Assembly (NCBI RefSeq): GCF_029227915.1
Contig: NC_079889.1
Location: forward strand, 10,108,001 to 10,172,000
Origin: Hydractinia symbiolongicarpus
Taxonomy: Eukaryota; Cnidaria; Hydrozoa; Anthoathecata; Hydractiniidae
DNA: 64,000 nt
Direction: 5' to 3'
Every line of letters begins with the position of its first letter. The first letter of the stretch is position 1. A program made the position numbers and the translations under genes. The notes below the pieces were generated by a model. That model had not been told where the DNA came from. It saw nothing but the letters and a program-made list of their open reading frames with translations, and ran no database searches. Shown piece by piece: positions 37,801 to 47,639 of this stretch.

Positions 37801-37865
37801 ATAAAGAAATAAAATATTGAAGAAGAAGACAACGTTAAAGAAACGCTTACCATCTGTTTGGCCAT
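28854..37865 (-). CDS. Secreted helical + beta/gamma-crystallin-like protein, possible pore former
   Basis: Six exons on the minus strand, all with GT/AG ends and matching phase: 37851-37865 (ATG at 37865), 33698-34106, 33389-33539, 32212-32923, 31144-31420 and 28854-29620 (TGA at 28854-28856). The product is about 776 residues. Exons 1 and 2 together make a signal peptide (basic start, core MILILLNILP). Next comes a helical region with a Gly/Ala/Ser-rich hydrophobic stretch (GVASGIASMFGPIGSVVG, end of exon 2 and exon 3), then a charged coiled-coil-like segment (IEENEIRLLKEEI) and a long helical, Cys-containing part in exon 4. From the end of exon 4 to the C-terminus the protein is beta-rich. 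It has repeated Greek-key-like strands (CKNYKLQGRCISLEK, CSEVNLGGVCYRML, LYEEKDKGGAAFYTADSQGYW) resembling beta/gamma-crystallin modules. Known: a helical bundle with an amphipathic hydrophobic segment plus beta domains is the plan of Cry-type and jellyfish-toxin-type pore formers. That function is inference; a structural or innate-immunity lectin-like secreted protein is the alternative. Intron 1 (34107-37850) holds a satellite array. Confidence 0.82.
34107..35110. other. Intron 1 of the crystallin-like gene, proximal part
   Basis: AT-rich intronic sequence, no feature recognised. Confidence 0.4.
35645..35788 (-). mobile_element. Non-autonomous Helitron copy 1 within the satellite
   Basis: Minus-strand 3' end with hairpin CCGTGGA..TCCATGGG-like stem and CGACTAG. 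The 5' end is slightly altered (TATGTTATAATACCCGTATAC). It is inserted in a satellite unit and abuts copy 2 directly. Confidence 0.75.
35789..35943 (-). mobile_element. Non-autonomous Helitron copy 2, tandem to copy 1
   Basis: A full-length family member. Minus-strand 5' end is TCTATATTATAATACCCG, followed by CGTCTGTCCGTCCGTCCG, GCAGGTAGCGAGACGCACG and GGTATAAAAAGGACGAGCG. The 3' hairpin is CCCGTGGATTTTTCCACGGA, then CTAACGACTAG. Head-to-tail with copy 1: the 5' end of copy 1 meets the 3' end of copy 2. Confidence 0.8.
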
Positions 37866-38250
37866 GTCAAGTGTCCTTTGATGTTGAAAATGGTCAGAAA
37901 CTGGAAGCTTTTTCAAAGATTTTCACTAAAATTCAGCCCGATGCCTTCCCACCAAGCACAAAACTGAACTGAAGTGATGTCTGGAAAATCTGAGACTGTA
38001 ATATTAGGCATCTGTTCAGCGCAGTCAATGATGCATTTGATTTTGTTTATTGTTTACTGCAATTACGCCATCCAAAATTTTTGTTATGCTCAAGTTTTAT
38101 TCAGTTTTTAAAACAACTTCGTACACAGGGCTTTTATGGCTTTTCTTAAAATGGGGCAGAAGCTTACTTAGCTTCCACCACCCAAGTTGCTTACTCCAGC
38201 GTTGGCATATAATACATTTACACATCAGTTTATTCTAAAGCTTTTCTCCT

Positions 38251-38276
38251 TGTTGTTGTTGTTGTTGTTGTTGTTT
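38251..38276. repeat. (GTT)n microsatellite
   Basis: About eight uninterrupted TGT/GTT units. Confidence 0.9.
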
Positions 38277-39399
38277 TCGCACCTGAGCACTTAGCGGGAT
38301 ATGCCGGTGTATTTGGAAATACTTAGCGGGACACGTTTAGACTTTATTGATTACGCTCATATTTTTATTATGTCTCGTCCATACATCAATTATGAAGATG
38401 TAAGTTCTTCATTTAAATTGTCTTTTGAAATGTAAAAAAGAGGGCGACTGTTGATAACCGCCATCACACAAAAAGATTTGCAAATTTGCAGTCAAAAAAT
38501 ATTTTCCTAGAATGTTTATCGCGGCATATTCTTTTCATGGAGTTAGGGGGACATCTGTAAATTAAATTTGCTATTAACGAAAATGACCAAAATTTAGGTC
38601 TCCCGCCGAGGTGAAAAATTTGCTGCAAGCGAAACCGTGAAATTTTTTCACGAGTAAACGACTAGTATTGCATATGAAGCACCTAAGAGAATAATGGAGT
38701 TTTTGAGAAAGCTGCTAAAATGCCGAAAAAACGAAATAAATAAGCAATCCGTTATCGCTAACCCATTGGATATATAAATAAACACCATAACGTTGCCGTG
38801 AATGCGCTCATAGCAACTCCATAGATCAGTGAAACAGGTAGAGATCCCTCTCTATTATTGAGTCTTTGATAACAAGTGCATGTTACGCACGTGTTTTAAC
38901 ATTCTTTCGTACATTGATGGTCACCATGCGTGCAATGCAGATTCGATCCGCTAAGCCGACTATTAATCATACTACGAAAAATTAAGGGAATCCGTTTTAG
39001 GTATAATGTAATTGGCAAATTAATAATTGCAAAAGTCCATTACGATAATGGATAAAGACTTTTAGTTGTTTTAGTCGACGTTGTTTTCCACCTGCGACTG
39101 TCTACTGTGTATTTATTTATTTTTTTCGCCAAAAAAAAATTTTACATACAACCATTTCAAAATAAGTAGAAGACTATGCAGTCTTATCATCTCACACCTT
39201 ACATAGCCGTCATTTATTTGATTGGTCGCTTTTATTTCTATTGTTCGTTACTCACGTAATCAAGATTGGAAAATTCTTTCTTCTTCGATGTTTTTTAGTA
39301 TTTTAGTATACCAATTCGAAAAAAAAATTATTTGCTAGGTTGTTTAAGAGGGTAGGGCGTGACCACGTTTTGTGATCACGTGTTTGGTTTAAAATGTAT

Positions 39400-39850
39400 A
39401 CATTAGGAACGAAAATTTCGGACAGAAAAACTTTCTGATTTTTCCGTCCGAAATCTGTGTCTGCCGAAAATTTTGGTTTTTCTAATTTTTTTACAAAGGG
39501 ACCAGAGTGCATAGAAATTATATATAGGGTATTCGGAAAATCAATAAAAACTGCAGTTTTTAAACTTATTTGTTTCGTTATTTTCACATTTGGCTGAGGC
39601 TCTATCTATAAAGTTGGATCCTGAAGACCCTTTTTTAGATCTTGATTGAATATATGTACACTAAAAATGCTTCTAGCCTTCTTTTTGTATCATTTCCCAT
39701 AATCGTTACTTTTAAAATTGGGTTCAAATGACTTACCCACACATTCTTTGACTTTATAAATCTTGAAAATTTTTCCGCTGAAAAAATAATCCGAAATTTT
39801 TCCGCCAAAGTTTTTCCGCCGAAACATTTTTCCCCGAAAATTTTAGTTTT
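39400..39850. repeat. Dispersed 'TTTTTCCG(C)CGAAA' repeat
   Basis: Inverted and direct copies of a CCGAAAATTTT / TTTTTCCGCCGAAA motif: GAAAATTTCGGAC against GTCCGAAAT at 39412-39455, and four direct units at 39770-39845. A related stretch is at 51618-51650 (TTTTTCCGACGAAAATTTTG). Probably remnants of a MITE family; no ends defined. Confidence 0.4.
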
Positions 39851-40032
39851 TAATGTAATCCGTGTTATTGGGATGCGGACTCTTATATATTCGTTTTTGT
39901 CTTATCTTTAGGAGACTCATTATCTAGAATCTTTGGACTATAATACATGCGTAAGAAGCCAACTAAGAACTCCTATTTTCAGGTGTTGGATTATTATTTT
40001 ATTCATTTACTATCAATATTTTGCTGCAATTC

Positions 40033-40101
40033 ATTCTCGTCCCCAGAGCTCTTTGAGAAAAACTCGGTTTTAATCTCAAAGAGCTCTCTGGGGTCGAGAA
40101 T
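40033..40101. repeat. Foldback, ~25 bp arms
   Basis: ATTCTCGTCCCCAGAGCTCT, then TTGAG, opposes CTCAAAGAGCTCTCTGGGGT, then CGAGAAT, across a 17 bp loop; the arms differ by a two-base bulge. The arm shares CTCGTCCCCAG with the repeats at 41100, 45410 and 46290. Confidence 0.75.
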
Positions 40102-40262
40102 GGTTGCAATTTAAACGGCCAATGAGCTTTTAAAAGCATTTCACCCACCAACTGCAGTCATTTTTGTTTCAATGAAATTATTAAAAATAATTCGGACAAA
40201 CATTCGTCATGGTCAAAAAGATTGATCAGTTAGCAAAATCTTGACTAAAGAAATGATTCGTC

Positions 40263-40359
40263 GGACGGATGGCCGAACGGTCTCAGATGTCAGTCCTAGA
40301 AAAGCTGTCACTTGAAATCAGGAAGTTTAAAGTGCGTTGGTTCGAAGCCCATTTTGTCC
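40263..40359 (+). pseudogene. tRNA-Ser(AGA)-like relic or SINE head
   Basis: The ends GGACGGA and TTTGTCC pair over seven positions (two G-T). A box is TGGCCGAACGG; the anticodon loop is CTAGAAA (anticodon AGA); T-loop TTCGAAG. The stretch between the anticodon and T arms is long and begins CACTT and ends AAGTG, forming a stem as in the long variable arm of serine tRNAs. At 97 nt it is longer than a normal tRNA-Ser, and the anticodon and T stems contain mismatches, so a functional tRNA is unlikely. Confidence 0.5.
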
Positions 40360-40496
40360 AAGAACTTAGTTAATATTTCCAAAGTAACGCAGGTCGATAG
40401 AAAGCAGACATTTAATATTCGAATGTTCCTTTTATAAAAACAGAGATGAAAAGAGTATTAGACATAAAAATCTGAGATATCAAGATGTCTTTTTTC

Positions 40497-40533
40497 CCGT
40501 CTGTTACGCAACCCTCCCCGTCTGTTACGCAAC
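40497..40533. repeat. Short tandem duplication
   Basis: CCCGTCTGTTACGCAAC occurs twice, separated by a few bases. Confidence 0.7.
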
Positions 40534-40970
40534 ACTTCTCAGCCTATGATATTCTGACGGGACCCCGTAAGAGTATTATAGGCGTAGAAGAGCCCTAGGG
40601 ACGAGGTTGTTTGCAAATCCGGTATACACCATTAATTTAGAAGACGCTGACAAATTTGACTTTTTCGATAAGAACAAAAACATTCCATCCCCATTGGATA
40701 GGTATAACTTCGTGTGAAATGACCATCCATTATATCCTTAACAAAAGTCGGTAAAAATTGACCAATTAAAATTTATTTTAGTTGCTCAATTTACATTTGC
40801 ATTTCTGACGTATGTTTATATAGAATGGAGAATTTGTTAATTTTCTTTCTATATATCATTATTTCTACCTATCTCAATCGCAATGGCGCTGATGGTTTGG
40901 TTTCGACTCAGGCAATTCGAAGTCAAAGTTGGGTTAAAACAATTACCTTTATACCCACTATAATCACAAA

Positions 40971-41024
40971 GTGCGGGGAAAATGCGCAAATTGATCTGTG
41001 CGGGGAAAATGCGCAAATTGATCT
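40971..41024. repeat. 27 bp perfect tandem duplication
   Basis: Two identical adjacent 27 bp units beginning GTGCGGGGAAAATGCGC. Confidence 0.9.
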
Positions 41025-42090
41025 CTTATTTGAACCATAAATTATTCATGATATATAGTAAGGTTTTAACACAAAAAAGCATCGTTTCTCCTTCGCGCAA
41101 ACTCGTCCCCAAGAGCTTTTGCCTTCTTGACATCGGGGCTAACGTCGAAAAAACCTCCAGGCTGGTAAATTCTGCAACGCGATTAGTTTACATCCGATAT
41201 AGATAATTTATTCACACGCCATAATGTATGCAACGATTTACTATAAAGATGGCGGATTTTATTACAAATACATTGAAACATAAGAGGAGAAAAGTAGAAA
41301 AACAATTGACCAAAAAAACGATGAGCCAAACAGTAAATATTTTTTATGATGTTTTGGAAGATTTCCATTGACATTTTGAATGAAAATAAATATTCTTTTT
41401 AAAGCTATGTAAAAAACATGACGTTCGGCAATTTAAAGTGCGTGAGAAAAGACTATTAGCTAGCTATCTATCTTGTTAACATGTATGTACATAGCCACGC
41501 GTAATAATAAGCCATTACTGAATAAAAATAAATTTTATTTTTTATTTATTTTTTACTTAAAAATCCAAGTGCTCTTCCCAAAGTATACTTTTAGTCAGAC
41601 CAGCTAAATGAATTTTCCAATTTTAAACAACTGATCTGACTCCTTAACAACAAGTGTCAAAAGTTTTGTTGGTCTGTTATGTATAGCTAGCTAGCAGACA
41701 CATCAGACTTGTACCATAAAGATCACGGGTAAGCTAGCTAGAAATAAATCACGTTTTAAAATAAAATTTGGGCCTAAAAACACCACAAAAGGATTTACAG
41801 CTGAAATGAAATTATCCACAAGACATATTTTGTTAAGGATCTTAAAGACGTACTAACCAAAAAAAGATTTGTATAACTGGCTATATAACACATTTAAGTA
41901 ATAAGCAAGTAGATTATTGTCTAATCTCTTGGTAAGACATTGATTGCTAAGGCCTTTCTTTCTGCACACAGAAGACTTGGGTGTAGACTGCAGCATCAGC
42001 ACTTTTGCTAAATGTCGGCAGTATATGGATATGTGACATCCACATATGGTGTAAAACTAAGAAATTAAAATTATTTCAAAAAGTGAATGG
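41025..42090. other. Gene-free interval
   Basis: AT-rich, with a CTCGTCCCC-type inverted-repeat arm at 41098-41145 and no recognised exon. Confidence 0.4.
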
Positions 42091-42097
42091 CGAGTTA

Positions 42098-42619
42098 GGG
42101 AGCGTTCACATATTACGTAATCATTTTTTTGCCTATTTTCTACTCCCCCCTCCCCCATGTAATCAGTCGTATTCATCATCTACTTACTCCCCCCCAAAAA
42201 AGCAAAACAAAAACCGTAAAGAATTAGTTTATGAATGAAAACAAACAATGTTTGTCTTGAAACAGATGCAAGTATTTATTTAAAATGAATGATCAGATAC
42301 CACTCATATAGATAAAATGTAATCTAAAAATACCTCTACATTGTTATAGAGTAAAGTTTTACAGTTTATGAATGAAAACAAACACTGTATTTACGGTTTT
42401 ATTTTTTACTTTTATATTTTAAATGCAAGATATAGAATATGGCGAATACAAACGCTTTAGATTGTTGATATTTTTCACACTCACGATAAAATATGCTGTT
42501 AATTTTTTTTTGGTCTGCTTATGTCATCAAAACACTTCACCCCATCCCCATAATCAAGCGTAAGCAATTTCGATGACCCCCCTCCCCCCTACTTGATTAC
42601 GTAATATATGAACGCTCCC
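42098..42619. mobile_element. Harbinger-type MITE with TTA target duplication
   Basis: Terminal inverted repeats GGGAGCGTTCACATATTACG, then TAATCA (42098), and TGATTACGTAATATATGAAC, then GCTCCC (ending 42619), differ at one position. Both ends are flanked by TTA (42095-42097 and 42620-42622), the trinucleotide duplication typical of PIF/Harbinger. C-rich tracts (CCCCCCTCCCCC) sit inside each end. An internal direct repeat, GTTTATGAATGAAAACAAAC, occurs at about 42227 and 42364. No transposase. Confidence 0.78.
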
Positions 42620-43351
42620 TTAAACTGTTAAAAGGGTTTCGTTTTTCAAAATGGACAAGACATTGCAATTACTTTATCTTAAAGGCACAGCAAGTTAAAT
42701 GTTTCGAGTATTTCTTAAATGGATATTATGGTATTGGCGTTTTACCCACTGGATTTGGTAAATCTCTGTTGTTTTACTTGTTGGCAGACTTTTTGCCCTG
42801 AAAGAGTGTCCAAAATATAGTATTGGTGGTGTGCCCGTTTAATTCTATCATAGAGGACCAGTTGAAAGTTTTACAATTGAGAGGGATTGGTGCTGAGGTG
42901 CTTTATTTGGAGCAAACAGTTGTGCCTGAAAAATTGTTTTCATGTGATAGGGATGGTGAGCCTGAAATAGCAATTTCAATTAAAATGGCGAATTAAAACT
43001 AGTATTTGCCCATCCAGAATCTCTGCTTAGTCTCAGAGGACAAGAATTGCTAAAGAGTTCTGTTTACCAAGAAAATGTTGTCAGTTGTGTTATAGATAAA
43101 GCACATTGTATAAGCATGTTGCGGTAAGTAAAAAAATTCAGTAAATCATTTTTTATTTTTTTAAAAAAAATAAATAGACTCTTTAGGCTGGCGAACAATT
43201 TTTTGCTAGAAACGAATTTTAAAATGTTTGTTATGCGACAATGTAAGACTTTATTTTGGATGTTGCCTCCACTTCACGAATCAATTCGCCGACCCTATCT
43301 TTGTCAATAGCATAGTCAAGGTTCCAGTGTATTGTATTTTTTCTAGCTAGC

Positions 43352-43384
43352 TTTGGTTTATACTAGCTTCTAGTATAAACCAAA
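43352..43384. repeat. Hairpin, 14 bp perfect arms
   Basis: TTTGGTTTATACTA and TAGTATAAACCAAA separated by five bases, in the gap of the helicase pseudogene. Confidence 0.7.
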
Positions 43385-43538
43385 ATATTTTTTTCTCTCT
43401 ACTTAAAACTACATATACATACTATATATTATAAATAGGACTATGTCGTTCTAGTAAATTTGTAAATTTAAAACTTTGTATATTGCTACGTAAAATAACA
43501 TATATTATATACATGTGTATCTTTAAAAATATAAACAT

Positions 43539-43781
43539 TTAATGTGGTTTGTCTATGTGAAAGGCACTTTTCCCAGATGCTGTTACATTGGCTCCAACCG
43601 CTATTGCCACACCTGCCACTGTAGAATATTTGATTAAATCAATCGCCCTTATTACGTATATAGTCATTGCTGTATCGCCAAATCGAAGAAATGCGTATAT
43701 AAACATACAAAGACACCCAAACTCTATCTTTGGTTTAAAATTATTCTCAAAGCTGAAAAATTGAACGTGCAAAGAGAACAC
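43539..43781 (-). other. Unrecognised minus-strand frame within the helicase pseudogene
   Basis: An 80-codon frame with a Gly/Ala/Val-rich stretch (YSTVAGVAIAVGANVTASG) between the two helicase segments. No family recognised. It could be inserted foreign sequence replacing motifs III-IV, or chance. Confidence 0.2.
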
Positions 43782-45369
43782 TATCCCGTGTCAAAAATTT
43801 ACATTTTACATTAAAATATACATTAAAGATATTGTTGATATGGGTACAAATTCTTTGAAAATGTTATAGGAAATCATTATGTTGGTGACAATGTTTGTCT
43901 TAGAGCAAGACTGTTTTCACAGCTCCATGCTTTTTGCCCTACACAAATGAAAGAGGACATGTTGAAGGTGTTAAAGTCAGATTCACAAATAAGAGTAATA
44001 TTTGCTACTCTAGGTATGGGTGTTGATGCTCGAAATATATGTAATATTCTTCACATAAATCCTCCATCAACATTAGAGTCATTTGTGCAAGAAATTGGAA
44101 GAGGGGGAAGAAATGGTGTAGCTTTTGTATTTCAACAATTTTAATTTGGCATCTAAGTATGTAAAAGAGTCAATGAAGAAATATTGTGTATGGGATAGAT
44201 GTCTCAGAGTATTTTTGCCAAACTGTTTTGGATTTAAAAGTAAAAATCAGATTAACTGTTGCAAGAACTGTAATGTTGGTGCTGATTCCACAATCGATAC
44301 CAAATTCAACTTAACAACAATAAGAAGATAGCACGCTACATAGTTGGGGCTGATATGGAGATGCTTAAAGTGGAATTGTTAGAAAACGGTTGAAGATATC
44401 AATTCTAATGAAAAAGTGATGATTCCTTTCCACAGAAAAATAAACATTGTAAATGAAATCCTGAGAGAATTAGCATTCATTTCTTGTGATTCAGACTTAC
44501 TTTTTATGTTTGGTATTTTGGAATGAAAGGTGTTCTAACGAATTATATGCTTTAATAGACAAATATGCACCTAAAATAGGTTAGTAAAAAACATAATATA
44601 TGTATACCATGTTATGACAAAGTTGGTGAAATCTCCAATTTCATCCACAACAAAAATTCAATTAGCCAAAATGCCAAATTTTGTCAGCTTATGGTATATT
44701 TACACTAAACAAAGGAAATTAGCTGCTTGTACTTTTCTAAAATCAGCTATATTTAAATAACGCAAGGGGGGATCTTTTAACCGTTAGGGAAACTGTGATG
44801 TTTTTGTCCGTTTATGGTGTTAAATGGATCAAGCAGTATTAAATCTTTTATTTTTTCTGCAATGACATTTATCGTACCTATTCTTTCCATACATATAATT
44901 TCTTCGGTGTAGTTTAGACTTGAAAATATAAGAAAATTTTTTTTGTAATTTTTAAGAAAAATGTAAGCAAGAATGTATTTATATACTCCACCTTGTTATT
45001 TTTTTTGTTCATTCTGTATTAAATTTTTGGGATTATCAATTTGAAAATAAGCATTTTACTGCTAGCTAGTGTTGAGCTTGCCACATAATGTATATGATGT
45101 ATACATATATATTTGCAAAACTACATCAACAACAAACCTGCAGTAAATAGTTAGCTACATGAATATCTCTATCTAAAAACCAATTATAACATTTTATTTT
45201 GTATTTTTAGAATGAAAAAACTCCCACCTCTTTTTATTTTATTTTCCGTCCAATTGTCTTTTTCCATGTGCGCACCAGACACGCAACCAGACGGAGGGGC
45301 TACCATTTTTGTTTATTGCTTGATGATACAGGCGACTCGACTCGTCTTGCAAATGCGGGCCTTCTTCAT

Positions 45370-45422
45370 CGCGCGGTCCCCGATATCAAAAAAGCGAAAA
45401 GAGGTCCTGGGGACGAGGTTGA
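45370..45422 (-). repeat. Arm of dispersed CTCGTCCCC repeat, inverted to 41098
   Basis: On the minus strand it reads AACCTCGTCCCCAGGACC, then TCTTTTCGCTTTTTTGATATCGGGG split in two parts. This matches the plus strand at 41098-41145 (AAACTCGTCCCCAAGAGC ... TTGACATCGGGG) at roughly three of four positions. The pair brackets the MITE and the helicase pseudogene. Confidence 0.5.
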
Positions 45423-45534
45423 CCTCTTCACAGTTTAAGTTGTTCGCTCATTTTCTGTATTAAAAAAGGAAGAAAATGAGCATTATGACTATTTCTCATT
45501 TTCTCAAAGAAATAATTAGTCTCATGGCATAAAA

Positions 45535-47313
45535 ATTTAGTATGTTATTGCCAGTAGGGATTAAAACTTTTCTTTTCAAATTTTTTATTCAAAATATTTT
45601 GCAAAGAAATTATTTCACTTTTCTTCATGGTCAAGGCATAAGCACTTCTCTTCTATGATCCAAACATGTCTTTTCTGTATTCGCACTCTTCTCTTCTGCA
45701 CTTAACACTTCTCTGCATGTGACTCCAAACTTTCTCTTCGCAATCAAATTTAAAATCTGGTCCACAATTTTAAACCCATTGTCTGTACATTTTTTTCATT
45801 TTTTAAAAGAATTATACTTGACCAACACGTGGTCTATTTATTGTAGCAGGTCTTCGACGCACATTTCAGATCAGTAGCAGAACAATTAATTTTTTTATTA
45901 ATTTACACAATAAATGGCAAAATAAATGGCTGCCCAGACTCCTTAAAATCACGGTAGTGTCCATCAAGCAAATCGAATGTTTTTCTTTTATAATGAATGT
46001 GCGTTATTAGAATACCGGGCTTGGATTTTAGGTTAAAAACAAAAGTTTTTTTGTTTAGCGCAATAGAAAAATAAAAATAATGACCAGCAATTTATTCTTA
46101 TAAAAATAAAGTGTTATTAAAAAAAAAAGAAATGCCTCAAACCGAATACCACAATATATTTTACCTAAAGTATTTGGTCCACTACATATACATTTTTTGG
46201 AGAGTTAATGATTACTAAGAATAACAATATTCACCCTTCTCCCAAGGAATTTTCGACGTTATCCCTTTAGGTTTTGAAAAGGCAAAAATCCCTGGGGACA
46301 AGGGTGGTCATTTTTCCAAAAACGTGAGTTATCAAAATCTAGCTCAATCAGTATTCCGGACCAGAATGGGGCTGTGAATTTTTTGAGTTCTTAAAGAGAA
46401 GTGTTTTTTCACTTTGGAAGAGAAGTGTTTTTAACGGAAGAGAAGATTGCAGAGAAAAGAAAAGAGAATGTTCAGGAGTCATCGTATCCTAATTCATAAC
46501 AGTTTACTTCCTTTTTTCAATATTTGGATGATTTTCATGTGCAAAAATCTTTATCTTTACTTAATTCATTTTTTTAAATCACACATACGGAGTAGTGCGA
46601 TATGTTGGCAACCTCGGCCATAGGGCTTTATATGAGGATGAAACGAGTGCGAGGCCCTGGTACAACAAACTTGAAATTTGCCCAAAATTAAGCATGCAGA
46701 AAAAGTAATATATGCGTGACGTTTCCGATAAAAATGGTGTTTTAGTGGCAGGAGTTTGCATAAGTGTTTTAGCTACTGAATTTTTTGTAGCAAGCTAACT
46801 AAGCTACCTATAGCTAGCCACACCTTAAAATTCCAGAATAAATACAACCCTTAGTGGCTTTCTAGTCATTTTGTGGTGCATGATACATATATTAAAAACT
46901 ACAGCACTATATAGATATTATAAAATAATTTACATTAGGTGCAAAAATAACAGATGAAAGGATGGACCACTTGGCAATGCAATGTTGGAGAAAATTCAGG
47001 GAGCCCATATTTTCTTGACCTTAACAAGTCAAAGGCTTAGATACAACAGTACGAGGACAGGACGTCGTTGGAGCGGTCCCTAAAGAATATGGAAAATACA
47101 CAAGTTCACAGTTTAAGTTAACCAGTGTTTAAATAAATCTCTCTTTTGTTACAATGCTCTTAATAAGAATTGAAAAAAAAAAGTAAACTGTTATGAATTA
47201 AGAAGGCTCTGACCACGATTAGAAGTGAAATAATATTTTTGGGAAATATTTTTCATAAGAAAAGTTACTTCACATACGTTTTAAGTCGGGTTGCTGGCAA
47301 TAACATACTAAAT
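45535..47313. mobile_element. Foldback-type element with ~100 bp inverted ends
   Basis: ATTTAGTATGTTATTGCCAG at 45535 is matched exactly by its complement at 47294-47313. The similarity continues inward for about 100 bp on each side (ACTTTTCTT ... ATTATTTCACTTCT). A second inverted pair lies inside: ATTCATAACAGTTTAC near 46490-46521 against GTAAACTGTTATGAAT near 47168-47202. No ORF of note lies between. The family is unknown to me. Confidence 0.55.
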
Positions 47314-47351
47314 GTTCGTGCTGCGAGCTGTTTAATTTTATCATGCTGAGC

Positions 47352-47592
47352 ATGTGGCGAGTCAACTCGCTTTATATAATCAGGCTCCAACTTTGTCTAC
47401 CCAGGCGCCGGGTTGAAAAAAACAGCATATGCATTGCAATCCAAAACAGAAAAAAAAACAATGGCCGGCGAAAGCATTCGCCAATTTTAAAAAATAACGC
47501 GCATTTTTTTTCAACCCTGCAGCAGTGTAGGTCTTATCCTCCGCTGACTTTTTCCATATGATATGCAACTTTTTAAACGGGTTGACTCGCCA
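47352..47592. mobile_element. Small MITE-like inverted-repeat element
   Basis: TGGCGAGTCAACTC at the left opposes GGGTTGACTCGCCA at the right. A direct repeat AACTCGCTTTATATAATCAGG / AACTCGCCTCATATAATCAG G occurs at about 47364 and 47610, suggesting a duplicated or nested unit. Open frames on both strands here are by-products. Confidence 0.45.
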
Positions 47593-47639
47593 ACCGTGCC
47601 ACACCTAACCAACTCGCCTCATATAATCAGGTCAATCAA

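Larger units (their letters stand above)
37900..40030. other. Upstream flank of the crystallin-like gene, no other gene seen
   Basis: Holds a (GTT)n microsatellite at 38251-38276, a Helitron 3'-end relic at 38600-38668 (hairpin CCGTGAAATTTTTTCACGAG, then ACGACTAGT) and TTTTTCCGCCGAAA-type repeats at 39400-39850. No exon recognised. Confidence 0.4.
42645..44535 (+). pseudogene. RecQ-type DNA helicase, broken
   Basis: Helicase motifs appear in order over several frames. Near 42690-42800: AQQVKCFEYFLNG and Walker A LPTGFGKSLLFYLLADFLP, then a TGA stop. 42800-42990: VLVVCPFNSIIEDQLKVL. After a one-base frame change at about 42990: LVFAHPESLL and motif II as VIDKAHC, where the catalytic Glu of DEAH is Lys. 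A splice-donor-like GTAAGT is at 43123. From about 43862: motif V IRVIFATLGMGVDARNI and motif VI QEIGRGGRNG. After another frame change near 44140 comes a RQC-like Cys cluster (KKYCVWDRC ... CCKNCN). The motif III-IV region between 43130 and 43860 is not recognisable. In-frame stops, at least two frameshifts and the DEAH substitution make this non-functional. RecQ-like helicases are multicopy in several invertebrates, sometimes linked to transposons. Confidence 0.82.

Noticed and set aside
47343-47604. Overlapping open frames on both strands
   Set aside because: They lie in an inverted-repeat element and read as by-products of its less AT-rich composition.
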